Assembly (NCBI GenBank): GCA_040881665.1
Contig: JBBECT010000007.1
Location: 124,001-188,000, forward strand
DNA length: 64,000 nt
Source: Actinomycetota bacterium
GTDB taxonomy: Bacteria; Actinomycetota; UBA4738; HRBIN12
Reading direction: 5' to 3'
Shown piece by piece: positions 34,112 to 43,324 of the stretch. Each line of letters starts with the position of its first letter. Position 1 is the stretch's first letter. Both the position numbers and the translations under genes were made by a program. The notes under the pieces are model-generated. The model was not told the origin of the DNA, did no database searches, and worked only from the letters and a program-made list of their open reading frames with translations.

Positions 34112-35194
34112 TCAGCGGTAGTAGCGGTCCGTCGCCATCGCCCGCCAGGCCTTCTCCGCGGACGAGGAGCTGTAGACCCACCAGTTGCAGTCCGAGTCGG
34201 AGTTGTAATACAGGAGCGCCTCCAGACCCTTCCAGCGGTCGCTCTTGAACGTCTTCCGAGCGTTCGCGATCCATTCCGCCTTCGAAGGACGTCCCGGGAC
34301 GCTCTCGGTGGTTCCCCACTCGGCGACGATGAGCTTCTTGCCCCTGCGCCGGGCCCAGTCGTAGCTCGGACGGATGATCTCGCCCATCCATCGCCACTTG
34401 CGGTCGGCCTCGCACTTGTCCCAGTTGTAGCCGGTGACGGCGACCCGGTCGACGAAGTCCTTGCCCGGGTAGTACTTGGCCGCGTGGCCGTTCTCCAGGC
34501 CCCAGGCGGTCACGGTCCAACTCCAGTACACCTTGTCGGCCGCACCCTCCTGGCGGAAGATCTTGTGGATCCGCCACCAGGCACGCTTGAACTCCTCGGC
34601 GTTCCCGTTGTGCTGCTTGGAGACTGCCCCCTCGCACTCGTGGTTGAAGCACAGGTACATCCGCTTCGTCGCGTCCGATCCCTTGGCGGCCATCCGCCGG
34701 TAGAAATCGAGCACCCCTCGCGCGCGGTGTCGGATCCGGTCGTCGTGGTGGCCCTGGGCGATCCTGCTCCACGGGATGTATCTCGTGCGGCCCCCGGAGC
34801 TTTCGACCGCGTTCCACGACAGGAACAGCTTTCGTCCCCGTCGCCCGTCGTTGGTCGGCGATGCGCTCCACCGGTCGTAGTCGGTGGGCCAGGGATGATC
34901 CCATTGGTAGAAGATCCGATGCATCCCGAGCCTGCGGCCGGTGCGGTCCTCGAGGGTAGTGACCGAGTTCCGATACGTGGACCACGCCTTCTCCCGGTGG
35001 ACCGGGTAACGCCTGTCGCCGGGCCACGGACCGGCGTACGCCCCGAGGATGATCTTGCCGTCCCTCGGGTATGCATCTGCGATCTCCGCCGTGGGGCCGA
35101 GATCGGTCAGGAGCCGGGCCGCGGTCAGACCGGCTGCGCCCGCGCCGAGACGGCGGAACGCTTCACGTCGGGTGATCCCCTGCTCGTCGGGCAT
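34112..35194 (-). CDS. Tat-exported glycoside hydrolase (GH26-like)
   Basis: A 360-residue protein with a Tat signal at the start (TRREAFRRLGAGAAGLTAARLL in two parts; RR at residues 9-10). The mature part resembles GH26-type beta-mannanase/glucanase barrels: GAYAGPWPGD at the first strand, LCFNHECEG in mid-barrel (possible acid/base) and VAEWGTTESVPG near the end, where Glu fits the nucleophile position. A C-terminal aromatic run (YYNSDSDCNWW) follows. A promoter candidate is seen upstream. Substrate is not known and GH26 assignment is tentative. Confidence 0.72.
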   Translation of the reverse strand: MPDEQGITRREAFRRLGAGAAGLTAARLLTDLGPTAEIADAYPRDGKIILGAYAGPWPGDRRYPVHREKAWSTYRNSVTTLEDRTGRRLGMHRIFYQWDHPWPTDYDRWSASPTNDGRRGRKLFLSWNAVESSGGRTRYIPWSRIAQGHHDDRIRHRARGVLDFYRRMAAKGSDATKRMYLCFNHECEGAVSKQHNGNAEEFKRAWWRIHKIFRQEGAADKVYWSWTVTAWGLENGHAAKYYPGKDFVDRVAVTGYNWDKCEADRKWRWMGEIIRPSYDWARRRGKKLIVAEWGTTESVPGRPSKAEWIANARKTFKSDRWKGLEALLYYNSDSDCNWWVYSSSSAEKAWRAMATDRYYR

Positions 35195-35267
35195 GATTCC
35201 AACCTCCCCTCCCCGGGAGCGTCGGAGGGCAGCGTCGAGCTACGCGGAACTCCCGGGGACGCGCCGG

Positions 35268-35296
35268 ATACTAGACGCACGATCGGACAGGAACAA
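35268..35296 (-). promoter_or_regulatory. Sigma-70-like promoter for the glycosidase gene
   Basis: On the minus strand, -35 TTGTTC (35296-35291), a 17-bp spacer and -10 TAGTAT (35273-35268), giving a leader of about 68 nt to ATG 35194. It is the best promoter-like match I see in this segment, and is visual only. Confidence 0.4.
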
Positions 35297-35347
35297 CGAC
35301 CCAGGTCACAGCCCGGCTCGGCGGTGGGCACGGCCTCGCGGCCCGCG

Positions 35348-35369
35348 ACAGGCACCGATCCGTGCCTGT
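35348..35369 (-). terminator. Hairpin after the cyclase-like regulator gene
   Basis: Perfect 8-bp arms ACAGGCAC (35348-35355) and GTGCCTGT (35362-35369) with a 6-nt loop, 38 bp downstream of the regulator stop at 35407. Confidence 0.5.
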
Positions 35370-35406
35370 TCGGGGAGGTTCTCGGATCGATGTTCCGGAT
35401 CGGGGC

Positions 35407-38400
35407 TCATCCGAGACGATCGAGGGCCTCGGTCAGCGGCCGGGCGCCGATCCGGTCGACGATCGCACGCGCCCCGTCCACCGCGATCCGGCGATCGGAG
35501 ACCAGGCCGAGTGCGCCGAAGCATCGCGCGCGCGCGAGGAGAGCGTGGCCGACCTCCGGTGGCACCCCGTAGGCGTCCCACCCCTCGGCGACCTCACCGA
35601 ACGCGGCGGCCGCCTCCTCCAGCCGGCCCTGGGCCTCGCGCACGGCGGCGCGGGCGGTCCGCACCACGAGATCTCCCCGCCAAGCTCGTCGCTCGAGCCC
35701 TCCTTCGAGCATCGGCTCGACCGCATCGAGCAGGTCCAGCGCGATCGCCGAGCGCACGGCATCGGGGAGGAAGATCATCCGCACACCGGGCTGGGCCTCG
35801 GTCGCGGCGGCGAACCCGCGCAGATGCGCGGACGCGTGCGTTCGATCTCCCCGCGCGAGCTCCAACTGCGCCGCCGCGAGGTGCGCGGGAGCCTCGTATT
35901 CGGGGAGCTCGAGGCGACGAGCCCTCGGCACGGCGTCATCGATCAGACCGGCGGCGTCGTCGATCTCCCCGCGGGCCAGCCGGATCCGGGCCGCGTAGAG
36001 CTCGACGAGGACACCGATGTTCGCGTCGCGTCCCGCCGACGAGGCGGCGACGTCGTCGGCGAGCTCGAGCGCCTCGTCCCACTCCCCCAGGTCGTAGAGC
36101 GCCGCGACGCGGCCGCCCGTGGCCCAGATACGCCGCGTCGTGAACCCTCGCGGACCCGCGAAGGCCTCCATCTCGGTCCACTCGGCGAGCGCCGGCCGCG
36201 GTCCCTCTCGGAACCAGAGCTCGTAGGCGTAGTTGTTGTGGGCGATCGAGGTCTCCTCCGACAGGCCGTGGGCCTGCCCGAGCCGGATCGCCTCGCGGAG
36301 GTCGTCCAGGCCGCCGGCGTCTCCCTCGGCGCTGCGTGCGGCACCGCGATACTGGAGGGGAAGGACGGCCTCGTCCTCGAGCTCCAGATCATGCGCGAGC
36401 GTGACCCCCTTGTCCGCCCACGCCCGGGTCGCCGGCTCGTCGCCGGCCACCCACAGCGTTCCCGCGTAGTGGGCGTACGCCCGGACGAGCTCCCGTCCGG
36501 GCGGCTGCCCCTCGAGGAGGGAGATCGCCTCGTCCAGGACGGCGAGTACTTGTTCGGAACCCTCCTGCAGGCTCATCGTCCGGGCGAGGGCCACCATCGT
36601 GTCCGCACGACCGAGGATGTCGCCGGCTTCGGCATAGGTCTCGATCGCCTCGCGGTAGCGCACCACCCCCTCCCCCAGATGTCCGAGCGCCGTCGCGGCC
36701 TGGCCGGCGGCGGCGAGCACCTCGGCGCGCGAGGGATGTCCGGGCGGTAGCAGCTCCAGCGCCCGGGAGATCGCACGTTCGGCCCGGGCGGCGTCGAGCT
36801 CTCGAGAGCGCTGGCCGACGAGCAGGAACGCGAGGGCGGCGCGTTCGTTCAGCCCCGGATCCACCTGTCCGGGGTCCGCGAGCGAGAGCGCTTCCCCGTA
36901 GTGGTAAGCGAGCTGCTCGGCCAGGTCCGAGCGCCGATCGTCCGCGAGCTGTTCGAGCCACGCCGCAGCGGCCCGATGCTTCTCGGCCCGCGCCCGCCGC
37001 GGGATCTGCCCGTACGTCACGACCTGCACGAGCTCGTGCCAGAACGCGTACTCGGACTCGTCCCGGACGCTCGAGGTGCGCGCATGCCGGATCAGTTCGC
37101 GGCGGGAGAGGTCGACGAAGGCCTCCTCGACGGACGCGACGGGCACCACCGCCATCGATGCCACCGCTCCCGACCAGAACACCTTGCCGAGCACGGCCGC
37201 GTCGTGGAGCAGCACCTTCCGCTCCGGCGGGAGCACATCCAGCCGCGCCGCGATCAGTCCCTGGATCGTCGGCGGCACGACCACCTCGGCATCTCCCACG
37301 CCGCTGGTGGTGTCGGGAGTCAGCAGCCCCCGGTCCGACAGCATCCGAACGAACTCCTCCGCGTACAGCGGGTTGCCTCCGCACTGCTGCAGGATCTCGC
37401 GATGGGTCTCGGGATCGAGCACCCGTTCGTCGAGGAGCGCCGAGAGCAGCTGCGAGGTCTCCGCCCCCGTGAGCGGCGACAGCGAGATCGTGAGCGAGTT
37501 CCGCTTGCCTCCGCCCCAGCCCGGGTGGCGATCGAACAGCTCCGGCCGGCTCGCGCACAACAAGAGCAGCGGGACGCCGGCCGTCCAGTCGACGAGTTCG
37601 TTCACGAACTCGAGCAACGAGGCATCCGCCCAATGCAGGTCCTCGATCACGAGCACGGTCGGACCGTCGATCGCGAGGGCCTCGAGGTAGCGCCTCCATG
37701 CCGCGAACAGCTCCGACCTCGGGAGCGATCGCTGTTCCTCTCCGAGGCCCGCGAGCGGTGCCAGGCGGGGAACGAGCCAGTCGGCCTCCTGCTCGGCGAC
37801 GCCGATCGCGCCGACGGCGGCGCGCAATCTCACGACGGCCTCCGCCGGGGAGTCGTCATCGAGGATCCCGGCTTCGGACTTCACGATCTCCCCGAGCGCC
37901 CAGAAGCTGACGCCCTCCCCCTGCGGGCCGTACGGCAGACACCGTCCCTGCCGCCAGCGCACGAGTTCGGGAACGGTGTCGAGGTAGGCCGACAACTCGT
38001 CGATCAACCGGCTCTTGCCCACGCCCGGCTCGCCGATCACCGTCACGAGCTGAGCCGAGGGTTCGAGCAACGCCCGCCGGTACGCGCCGTTCAGCAACGC
38101 ACGCTCGTCCGCGCGTCCCACGAACGGTGTCGTCGCGAGCTCACGGACGTCGACGCCGAACCTGGCCCTGGGCATCACCGGACGCCAGCGCGCGAGCGGT
38201 TCGGCCTTCCCCTTGACCCGGACGGCGTCGCGGTCCTCGTAGGAGAACCTCGCGCGCGTCGCCCGGTAGGTCGTCTCGCCGACCACGATCTCGCCGGGTT
38301 CGGCAGAGGTCTGCAGGCGCGAGGCGATGTTCACCGCGTCGCCGGTCACCCGCTCGCCGACCTGCGGACCCGCACCGAACGCCACGACGACCTCGCCGGT

Positions 38401-38805
38401 GTTGACCCCGATCCGCAGCCGCAGGTCCACATCCGGACGCTGCTGCTGGAGCTCGGCGGCCGATCGCTGCAGCTTGAGAGCCGCGAGAACCGCGCGCTGC
38501 GGGTCGTCCTCGTGCTGCATCGGAGCTCCGAACACCGCGAACACGACGTTGCCGATGAACTTGTCGATCGTCCCGCCGAAGCTCTCGACGTCGGTCATGC
38601 AGCGCGCATGGAACGGCTCGAGCGCCGCCTTCAGGGTCTCGGGATCGGTTCCGGCGTCCGGAGCGAGGCCGACCGCCTCCGCGAACAGCACCGTGACGAC
38701 CTTGCGCTCCTCGGCCTGCCCGGAGGTTCCGAGCGCGGCACCGCACCGGAGACAGAACCGAGCTCGGTCGGGGTTCGGTTCGTGACAGACGGGACAGGCA
38801 CGCAC
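35407..38805 (-). CDS. Class III cyclase-like/AAA-ATPase/TPR regulator
   Basis: An 1132-residue protein: zinc ribbon (CPVCHEPNPDRARFCLRCG, residues 4-22), class III adenylate/guanylate cyclase homology domain (about 35-200), AAA_16/STAND ATPase with Walker A IGEPGVGKSRLIDE (about 260), and a long C-terminal TPR region. The two catalytic metal aspartates look lost: the first site reads LFAEAVG instead of LFADxVG, and the second FIGNVVFAVFG instead of GDxxMA. ATP cyclisation is therefore doubtful, and the domain may act as a sensor or partner. Proteins with this architecture are common in actinobacteria. No DNA-binding domain is seen. Confidence 0.87.
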   Translation of the reverse strand: MRACPVCHEPNPDRARFCLRCGAALGTSGQAEERKVVTVLFAEAVGLAPDAGTDPETLKAALEPFHARCMTDVESFGGTIDKFIGNVVFAVFGAPMQHEDDPQRAVLAALKLQRSAAELQQQRPDVDLRLRIGVNTGEVVVAFGAGPQVGERVTGDAVNIASRLQTSAEPGEIVVGETTYRATRARFSYEDRDAVRVKGKAEPLARWRPVMPRARFGVDVRELATTPFVGRADERALLNGAYRRALLEPSAQLVTVIGEPGVGKSRLIDELSAYLDTVPELVRWRQGRCLPYGPQGEGVSFWALGEIVKSEAGILDDDSPAEAVVRLRAAVGAIGVAEQEADWLVPRLAPLAGLGEEQRSLPRSELFAAWRRYLEALAIDGPTVLVIEDLHWADASLLEFVNELVDWTAGVPLLLLCASRPELFDRHPGWGGGKRNSLTISLSPLTGAETSQLLSALLDERVLDPETHREILQQCGGNPLYAEEFVRMLSDRGLLTPDTTSGVGDAEVVVPPTIQGLIAARLDVLPPERKVLLHDAAVLGKVFWSGAVASMAVVPVASVEEAFVDLSRRELIRHARTSSVRDESEYAFWHELVQVVTYGQIPRRARAEKHRAAAAWLEQLADDRRSDLAEQLAYHYGEALSLADPGQVDPGLNERAALAFLLVGQRSRELDAARAERAISRALELLPPGHPSRAEVLAAAGQAATALGHLGEGVVRYREAIETYAEAGDILGRADTMVALARTMSLQEGSEQVLAVLDEAISLLEGQPPGRELVRAYAHYAGTLWVAGDEPATRAWADKGVTLAHDLELEDEAVLPLQYRGAARSAEGDAGGLDDLREAIRLGQAHGLSEETSIAHNNYAYELWFREGPRPALAEWTEMEAFAGPRGFTTRRIWATGGRVAALYDLGEWDEALELADDVAASSAGRDANIGVLVELYAARIRLARGEIDDAAGLIDDAVPRARRLELPEYEAPAHLAAAQLELARGDRTHASAHLRGFAAATEAQPGVRMIFLPDAVRSAIALDLLDAVEPMLEGGLERRAWRGDLVVRTARAAVREAQGRLEEAAAAFGEVAEGWDAYGVPPEVGHALLARARCFGALGLVSDRRIAVDGARAIVDRIGARPLTEALDRLG

Positions 38806-38890
38806 GCGGGCAGTCTACGTCCGGCCCTGCGGTCGTTCTGCGCCGATCCGGCGCGCGGCGCCGCCCCGACGATGCCGGGAGAGCGCTCTG

Positions 38891-39358
38891 TCAGACGCCC
38901 GGTTTGAAGACCATCAGGCCGATGACAAGCAGCAAGCCGAGCAGCTCGATCCGGGAGACGAGGAAGACCCGTTTCATCATCGCCGTGCCCGAGGCCGAGG
39001 TCGGCCCCTCGGCTTCGAACGCCAAGGAGATCTTCTTCGAGGTCGGGCCCAGGTACAGCGAGCCGACCAGGGCCGAGGTCAGCCACAGGACGATCGCGAT
39101 CGCGATCCACGGCTGCTCGAAGTCGTAGCCGGCGGAGTCGATCACGAGCCACACGCCGGCGAGGAACAGGATGACCGAGGCCGGGATGAAGAGGCGCTGC
39201 CCGACGAACTCGATCGACTTGCCCGTCCGAACGATCTCGGACGGATCGGTCGAGCGCTCCGCGCGGATCGCGAGCACCTGAGCGAAGACGGCCCCGCCCA
39301 CCCAGACCACGGCACAGACGATGTGGATGTAGAGCAGGACGGTGCGAAGCGTGAACAT
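38891..39358 (-). CDS. DUF2269-like membrane protein
   Basis: A 155-residue integral membrane protein with four predicted helices (TVLLYIHIVCAVVWVGG, FIPASVILFLAGVWLV, WIAIAIVLWLTSALVGSLY, IELLGLLLVIGLMVF). The first helix has the IHIVCAVVWVGG pattern common to DUF2269 and CopD-like proteins. ATG 39358 is preferred over the ORF start at 39403, which adds a charged, unconserved lead. No function can be assigned. Confidence 0.8.
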   Translation of the reverse strand: MFTLRTVLLYIHIVCAVVWVGGAVFAQVLAIRAERSTDPSEIVRTGKSIEFVGQRLFIPASVILFLAGVWLVIDSAGYDFEQPWIAIAIVLWLTSALVGSLYLGPTSKKISLAFEAEGPTSASGTAMMKRVFLVSRIELLGLLLVIGLMVFKPGV

Positions 39359-39420
39359 CGTTTCCTCCCGGCGGTGGCGTCGGTTCGTAGCGCGCGCGAG
39401 CATACCCGGGGGCGAGGGGG

Positions 39421-40254
39421 TCAGCGCAGCAATCGGGACATCCGGCGGTCGGCCAGGATCGACCCGTTCGTCTGGCAGGTCGGGCAGTAGGCGATCTCAT
39501 GGGACTCGTAGCTGACGCGCCGGAGATCGTCGCCGCACCGGGGGCACGGCCGCCCGGCCCTCCCGTGCACGGCGAACCGGTCGCTGAGCTTCGCTGGAAG
39601 GCCGCCGGAGCGGGCGCGTTCGGTGGCGAGCGCCGTACCGAGGATCTCGTCGATCGCGGCGAGCAGTCGATCACGCTCCGCGACATCGAGCTTCGCGAGG
39701 CTCTGGAACGGTGAGAGGCGAGCGGCGTGCAGGATGTCGTCGGCATACCCGCGGCCGATCCCCGCGACCGTCCGCTGGTCGCGCAGGAACGTATGCAACC
39801 GCCGCCGATCGTCGCCGTCGCGCGCGAGCACAGCGAACGCCGGCGTGTCGGGCTCCGGCCCGAGCTTCGCGAGCGGTCCCTCGTCTCCCGGGCCGAGGAG
39901 CCACCAGCCCGCCCTGCGCTTGCTCCCGTACTCCTTGATCAGCACCGAAGGCCGGCCGACGAACTCCAATCGCAGGACGGCACCCTTCGGCTTCGTCGAC
40001 TTGGGAGGATCCTCGACGTCGACACGGCCGCCTTGCGAAAGGTGGATCAGCAACCGGAGATCGCCGAAGGTCCAGACGAGGTACTTGCCGCGGCGCCCGA
40101 CCGAGTCGAGTCCTCTCCCGACGAGGTCCTCCGGCGCCGGGAGCGCGGTCTTGCGCGCGGAGAACTGCAATGGGGTGATCGCCCGCAGCTCCCCGCCAGC
40201 GAGCGCCTCCTCGAGTCGCTCCGCGAGCGCCTGCATCTCGGGAAGTTCCGGCAC
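39421..40254 (-). CDS. Formamidopyrimidine-DNA glycosylase/endonuclease VIII (Fpg/Nei) family
   Basis: A 277-residue base-excision glycosylase. GTG 40254 is chosen because it places the catalytic proline second, giving the mature N-terminus PELPE; the ORF start at 40263 would add three residues and block it. The H2TH region lies in the middle (IGRGYADDILHAARLSP), and the C-terminal zinc finger uses CPRCG and CPTCQ pairs, with the closing Arg of QTNG...ADRRMSRLL. It removes oxidised bases such as 8-oxoguanine or oxidised pyrimidines; this actinobacterial subgroup is hard to place as Fpg or Nei. Confidence 0.9.
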   Translation of the reverse strand: MPELPEMQALAERLEEALAGGELRAITPLQFSARKTALPAPEDLVGRGLDSVGRRGKYLVWTFGDLRLLIHLSQGGRVDVEDPPKSTKPKGAVLRLEFVGRPSVLIKEYGSKRRAGWWLLGPGDEGPLAKLGPEPDTPAFAVLARDGDDRRRLHTFLRDQRTVAGIGRGYADDILHAARLSPFQSLAKLDVAERDRLLAAIDEILGTALATERARSGGLPAKLSDRFAVHGRAGRPCPRCGDDLRRVSYESHEIAYCPTCQTNGSILADRRMSRLLR

Positions 40255-40329
40255 GTCGTCCACGCTACCGCGGGCGACGCTTTGGCGCGTTGTGCCCGGA
40301 TCGAGGCTCGCGTACCCTCGCCCGCAGCG

Positions 40330-41127
40330 ATGCAGGACTTCTCAGGTCGACGCGTCCTCGTCACCGGCGGCTCCAGCGGGATCGGCGCTGCCATCGTCCA
40401 CGCGTTCGCCGCGGCGGGGGCACGCGTCCGCTCGGTCGGGCGCGATGGGCAACGGCTCGAGGCGGTCCGTGCGGCGAGCGCTCATCCCGAGCGAGTCGAG
40501 ACAGCGGTCGCCGACCTCACCGAGACCACGACCGCGCGCCGGATCGTGCTCGATGCGATCGAGGCCCTCGGTGGGCTCGACGTCCTCGTCAACAACGCCG
40601 GGGTCGCGCTGTCGGCACCGGTGCTCGACCTCCCGTGGCAGCAATGGCGGCAGACGATGGCGATCAACCTCGACGCGCCGTTCCTCGCGAGCCAGGTGGC
40701 AGCGCGGCACATGGTCGAGCACGGCGGTGGAGCGATCGTGAACATCGCGTCGACGGATTCCTTCTCTGCCGAGGCACCGCAGGCCGACTACAACACCTCC
40801 AAGGCCGGGCTCGTGATGCTGACCCGGTCGTTCGCCCTGGAGCTCGGCCATCGCGGTGTGCGCGTGAACGCCGTCGCGCCCGGCGAGACCCTCACCCCGA
40901 TGATCTCCGAGGAGGTCGAGCGCGAGGACTTCGTCGATCACTACCTGCGGACGATCCCGATGCGTCGATTCGGCCGTCCCGACGAGGTCGCGTCGGTCGT
41001 GCTGTTCCTCGCCTCCGACGCCGCTTCGTACGTGACCGGCGAGACGATCGTCGTCGACGGCGGGAGCCTTACCGGCGGGTGGTACGACCCGCGCGACGAG
41101 CCTCCTGTGGTGCGACCCGCGCCTTGA
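40330..41127 (+). CDS. SDR-family oxidoreductase (FabG-like)
   Basis: A 265-residue classical SDR with TGGSSGIG (nucleotide motif), NNAGVAL, catalytic Ser in NIASTDS, and the Tyr-x3-Lys in ADYNTSKAGL, so it is catalytically complete. The C-terminal DGGSLTGGWYDPR closes the substrate site. A typical role is an NAD(P)-dependent alcohol or ketone reduction. Start ATG 40330, divergent from the glycosylase by 75 bp. Its last 59 bp overlap, antisense, the end of the transglutaminase gene. Confidence 0.9.
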   Translation: MQDFSGRRVLVTGGSSGIGAAIVHAFAAAGARVRSVGRDGQRLEAVRAASAHPERVETAVADLTETTTARRIVLDAIEALGGLDVLVNNAGVALSAPVLDLPWQQWRQTMAINLDAPFLASQVAARHMVEHGGGAIVNIASTDSFSAEAPQADYNTSKAGLVMLTRSFALELGHRGVRVNAVAPGETLTPMISEEVEREDFVDHYLRTIPMRRFGRPDEVASVVLFLASDAASYVTGETIVVDGGSLTGGWYDPRDEPPVVRPAP

Positions 41128-43324
41128 CCCGGGCGGCCGCCGCGAGCGCGGCGGCGATCTGCGCATCGTCGGCGGAGCGTTCGCCGAACCGATCGCGTTC
41201 GAACACCCTCACGACGAGCTCCGCGTCCGAGATCACCTCCGGGGGCGACCCCTGCGCCCGTGTGCGCCGCAGGAACTCCGCCGGCGTCTCGGAGCTCCTC
41301 CGACGGCGCACGCCGAAGGCAGACGAGAGCTCCTCGAACGCGCGGGTGGCCGGCGTCGGAGACGGCGCCCGGGGACGTGCCCGAGCGGTTCTCCGTCGCG
41401 CGCGCACGATCCCGGCGGCCGCCAGTCCGCCGACGAGCAGGGTCAGCGGCCACCAGCGGGCGGCGATCGCCACACCCGCTGCCGCCGTTCGACCCACGGC
41501 CGCCGCCGTGCGCTCGATCGGATCGGGCACGAGGGACGCGAGGAAACGCCCGAGCGCACCGAGTGCTTTCGGCAGCAGGACTCGGTCACCCAGGCTGGTC
41601 TCGACCTGCGGCACTCCGAAGGTCGGGTCGTAGGCGACCCACCCGGCGCCCGGGTACAGCACCTCGACCCAGGCGTGCGCGTCGGACGCCTTCACCTCGA
41701 AATACCCCGTCAACGTGTTGCGTTCTCCCGGGCCGAAGCCCGTGACGAGCCGTGTCGGGATCCCGACCGCACGGAGCAGGACGGCCATGGACGTCGCGAT
41801 GTGCTCGCAATAGCCCTCCCGCCGTTCGAACAGGAACGTCTCGATCGGATCCGCTCCCTCGGGCTCGACCGGCACATCCAGGTTGTACTCGGTGTTGGTA
41901 CGCAGCCAGCGCTCGACCGCGATCACGGCGTCGTAGGGAGTCGCGGCCCCCGCGGTGATCTCCTCGGCGAGCGCCCGCACCCGCGGCGAGAAGTCCGCAG
42001 GAAGCTGCGTGTAGGTGGCCAGGGTCTCCGGCGGCCAATCCCCGGGGAGCGACCGGAGCAACGCGGGCGAGGCCTGGGGGGACCGTGAGACCACCGAGTA
42101 GATCATCCCTGCGTCCAGGAAGATCGGCGCGCGGACCGATCCGAACCCGTCGACGCGCAACCCTCCGGCCGGGAAGTAGACCTCGGAGGGACGCCACGCG
42201 CCGAACACGACATTCGGCTGGCGTGATTGCACGTAGAAGGTCTGCACCACGCGCTCGGTCGGTACGATCGGTTCGTCCACCCACGGGATCTCCTGCGCAC
42301 CGTCACCGGTGGCCACCGTTCCGGTCGTCTCCCGGTTCGCGATCGACCAGGCCGTGCCGTCGAAGAGGTCGAACGCCTCACCCCGCCACAGGGCCGCCTG
42401 CGGCGCCCGCACCTTGAGCACGACTTCGTCGGACAACCGGCCCCGCGACCGCAGATCGACCTGCTCACCGAAGCCCGGATACGCGCTCTCGGAGAAGCTC
42501 GGTGCTTGGTCGCCCGTCGACTGGGGGAGCCCCGGGTTCACGACCTGACCCTCGAAGCCGGCGACGCCGGCGGAACCTCCACCCAGACGGAAGGGCGGTG
42601 TCACCACGACGGCGCCCGGCAGCCGCGGGGTGAGCAGGAAGGCCGACCCGGCAGCCAGGACGAGCGCGGTGACGCCGAACGCCCCGGTGCGGACCCACGC
42701 CGCGGTCGCCGTGCTCCGGGCATGACCGGCGGGCCGGCGCTCCACGCGCGCCCGGTCGAGCGTGTCCGGGCGCGGCGCGGCGGTCAGCACGAGCCACGCC
42801 CCCATCAGGAGGACCCACGGGATCAGGAAGAGCGCGAAGGAAGCATCGAGCGAGAGCGAACCCGCCTCGGCCATCAGGATCACGCTCGCGGCGATCGAGA
42901 ACCCGAGGTCCCGTCGGCGCGGCACGTCGAAGGAGTGGAGCACCTGCACCCAGAGGAACAGGGCTGCAAGGGAGGTCCGCGCATCGTCCACGCTCGGCGC
43001 GTAGCGCACGCTCTGCAGGAACGCACCGAAGGCCGCGAGCAGCGCCACCGCGAGCACGACCTTCGTACCGCGGTTCGGCCGGTGCCGCTGGATGTGGGAG
43101 AACACGAATCCGAGCGGCGGAAGCACGATCGCCGCGACGCCCGTGAACGCGTCGACCACCCCCTGCGCCAGCACCGCACCCACCGAGATCATGACCACGG
43201 CCGCCGCGACGGACCGGATCGCGATCGAGTCTTCGGGTGCGGCCCGGGTTCCCTCCGTTCGCTTCCGGTACCACGCCCGCCACCCCTGTGGTGCGCTCTG
43301 TGGTGCGCTCTGTGGTGCGCTCAT
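41069..43324 (-). CDS. TgpA-like transmembrane transglutaminase
   Basis: A 751-residue membrane protein. It opens with the repeat SAPQSAPQSAPQ, then several transmembrane helices, a large extracytoplasmic region with a transglutaminase core (REGYCEHIATSMAVLLRAVG, DAHAWVEVLYPGAGW; the Cys, His and Asp of the triad are present), another helix and a cytoplasmic DUF4129-like tail. It forms a unit with moxR and DUF58 upstream; such operons are found across actinobacteria and are linked to cell-envelope functions by inference. ATG 43324 overlaps the DUF58 stop (ATGA). Confidence 0.9.
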   Translation of the reverse strand: MSAPQSAPQSAPQGWRAWYRKRTEGTRAAPEDSIAIRSVAAAVVMISVGAVLAQGVVDAFTGVAAIVLPPLGFVFSHIQRHRPNRGTKVVLAVALLAAFGAFLQSVRYAPSVDDARTSLAALFLWVQVLHSFDVPRRRDLGFSIAASVILMAEAGSLSLDASFALFLIPWVLLMGAWLVLTAAPRPDTLDRARVERRPAGHARSTATAAWVRTGAFGVTALVLAAGSAFLLTPRLPGAVVVTPPFRLGGGSAGVAGFEGQVVNPGLPQSTGDQAPSFSESAYPGFGEQVDLRSRGRLSDEVVLKVRAPQAALWRGEAFDLFDGTAWSIANRETTGTVATGDGAQEIPWVDEPIVPTERVVQTFYVQSRQPNVVFGAWRPSEVYFPAGGLRVDGFGSVRAPIFLDAGMIYSVVSRSPQASPALLRSLPGDWPPETLATYTQLPADFSPRVRALAEEITAGAATPYDAVIAVERWLRTNTEYNLDVPVEPEGADPIETFLFERREGYCEHIATSMAVLLRAVGIPTRLVTGFGPGERNTLTGYFEVKASDAHAWVEVLYPGAGWVAYDPTFGVPQVETSLGDRVLLPKALGALGRFLASLVPDPIERTAAAVGRTAAAGVAIAARWWPLTLLVGGLAAAGIVRARRRTARARPRAPSPTPATRAFEELSSAFGVRRRRSSETPAEFLRRTRAQGSPPEVISDAELVVRVFERDRFGERSADDAQIAAALAAAARVKARVAPQEARRAGRTTRR
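43286..43321. repeat. Three perfect 12-bp tandem repeats at the transglutaminase N-terminus
   Basis: Unit CTGTGGTGCGCT (plus strand) at 43286-43297, 43298-43309 and 43310-43321. It encodes Ser-Ala-Pro-Gln three times right after the start codon. Because the unit is a multiple of three, copy number could vary without breaking the frame. Confidence 0.85.
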
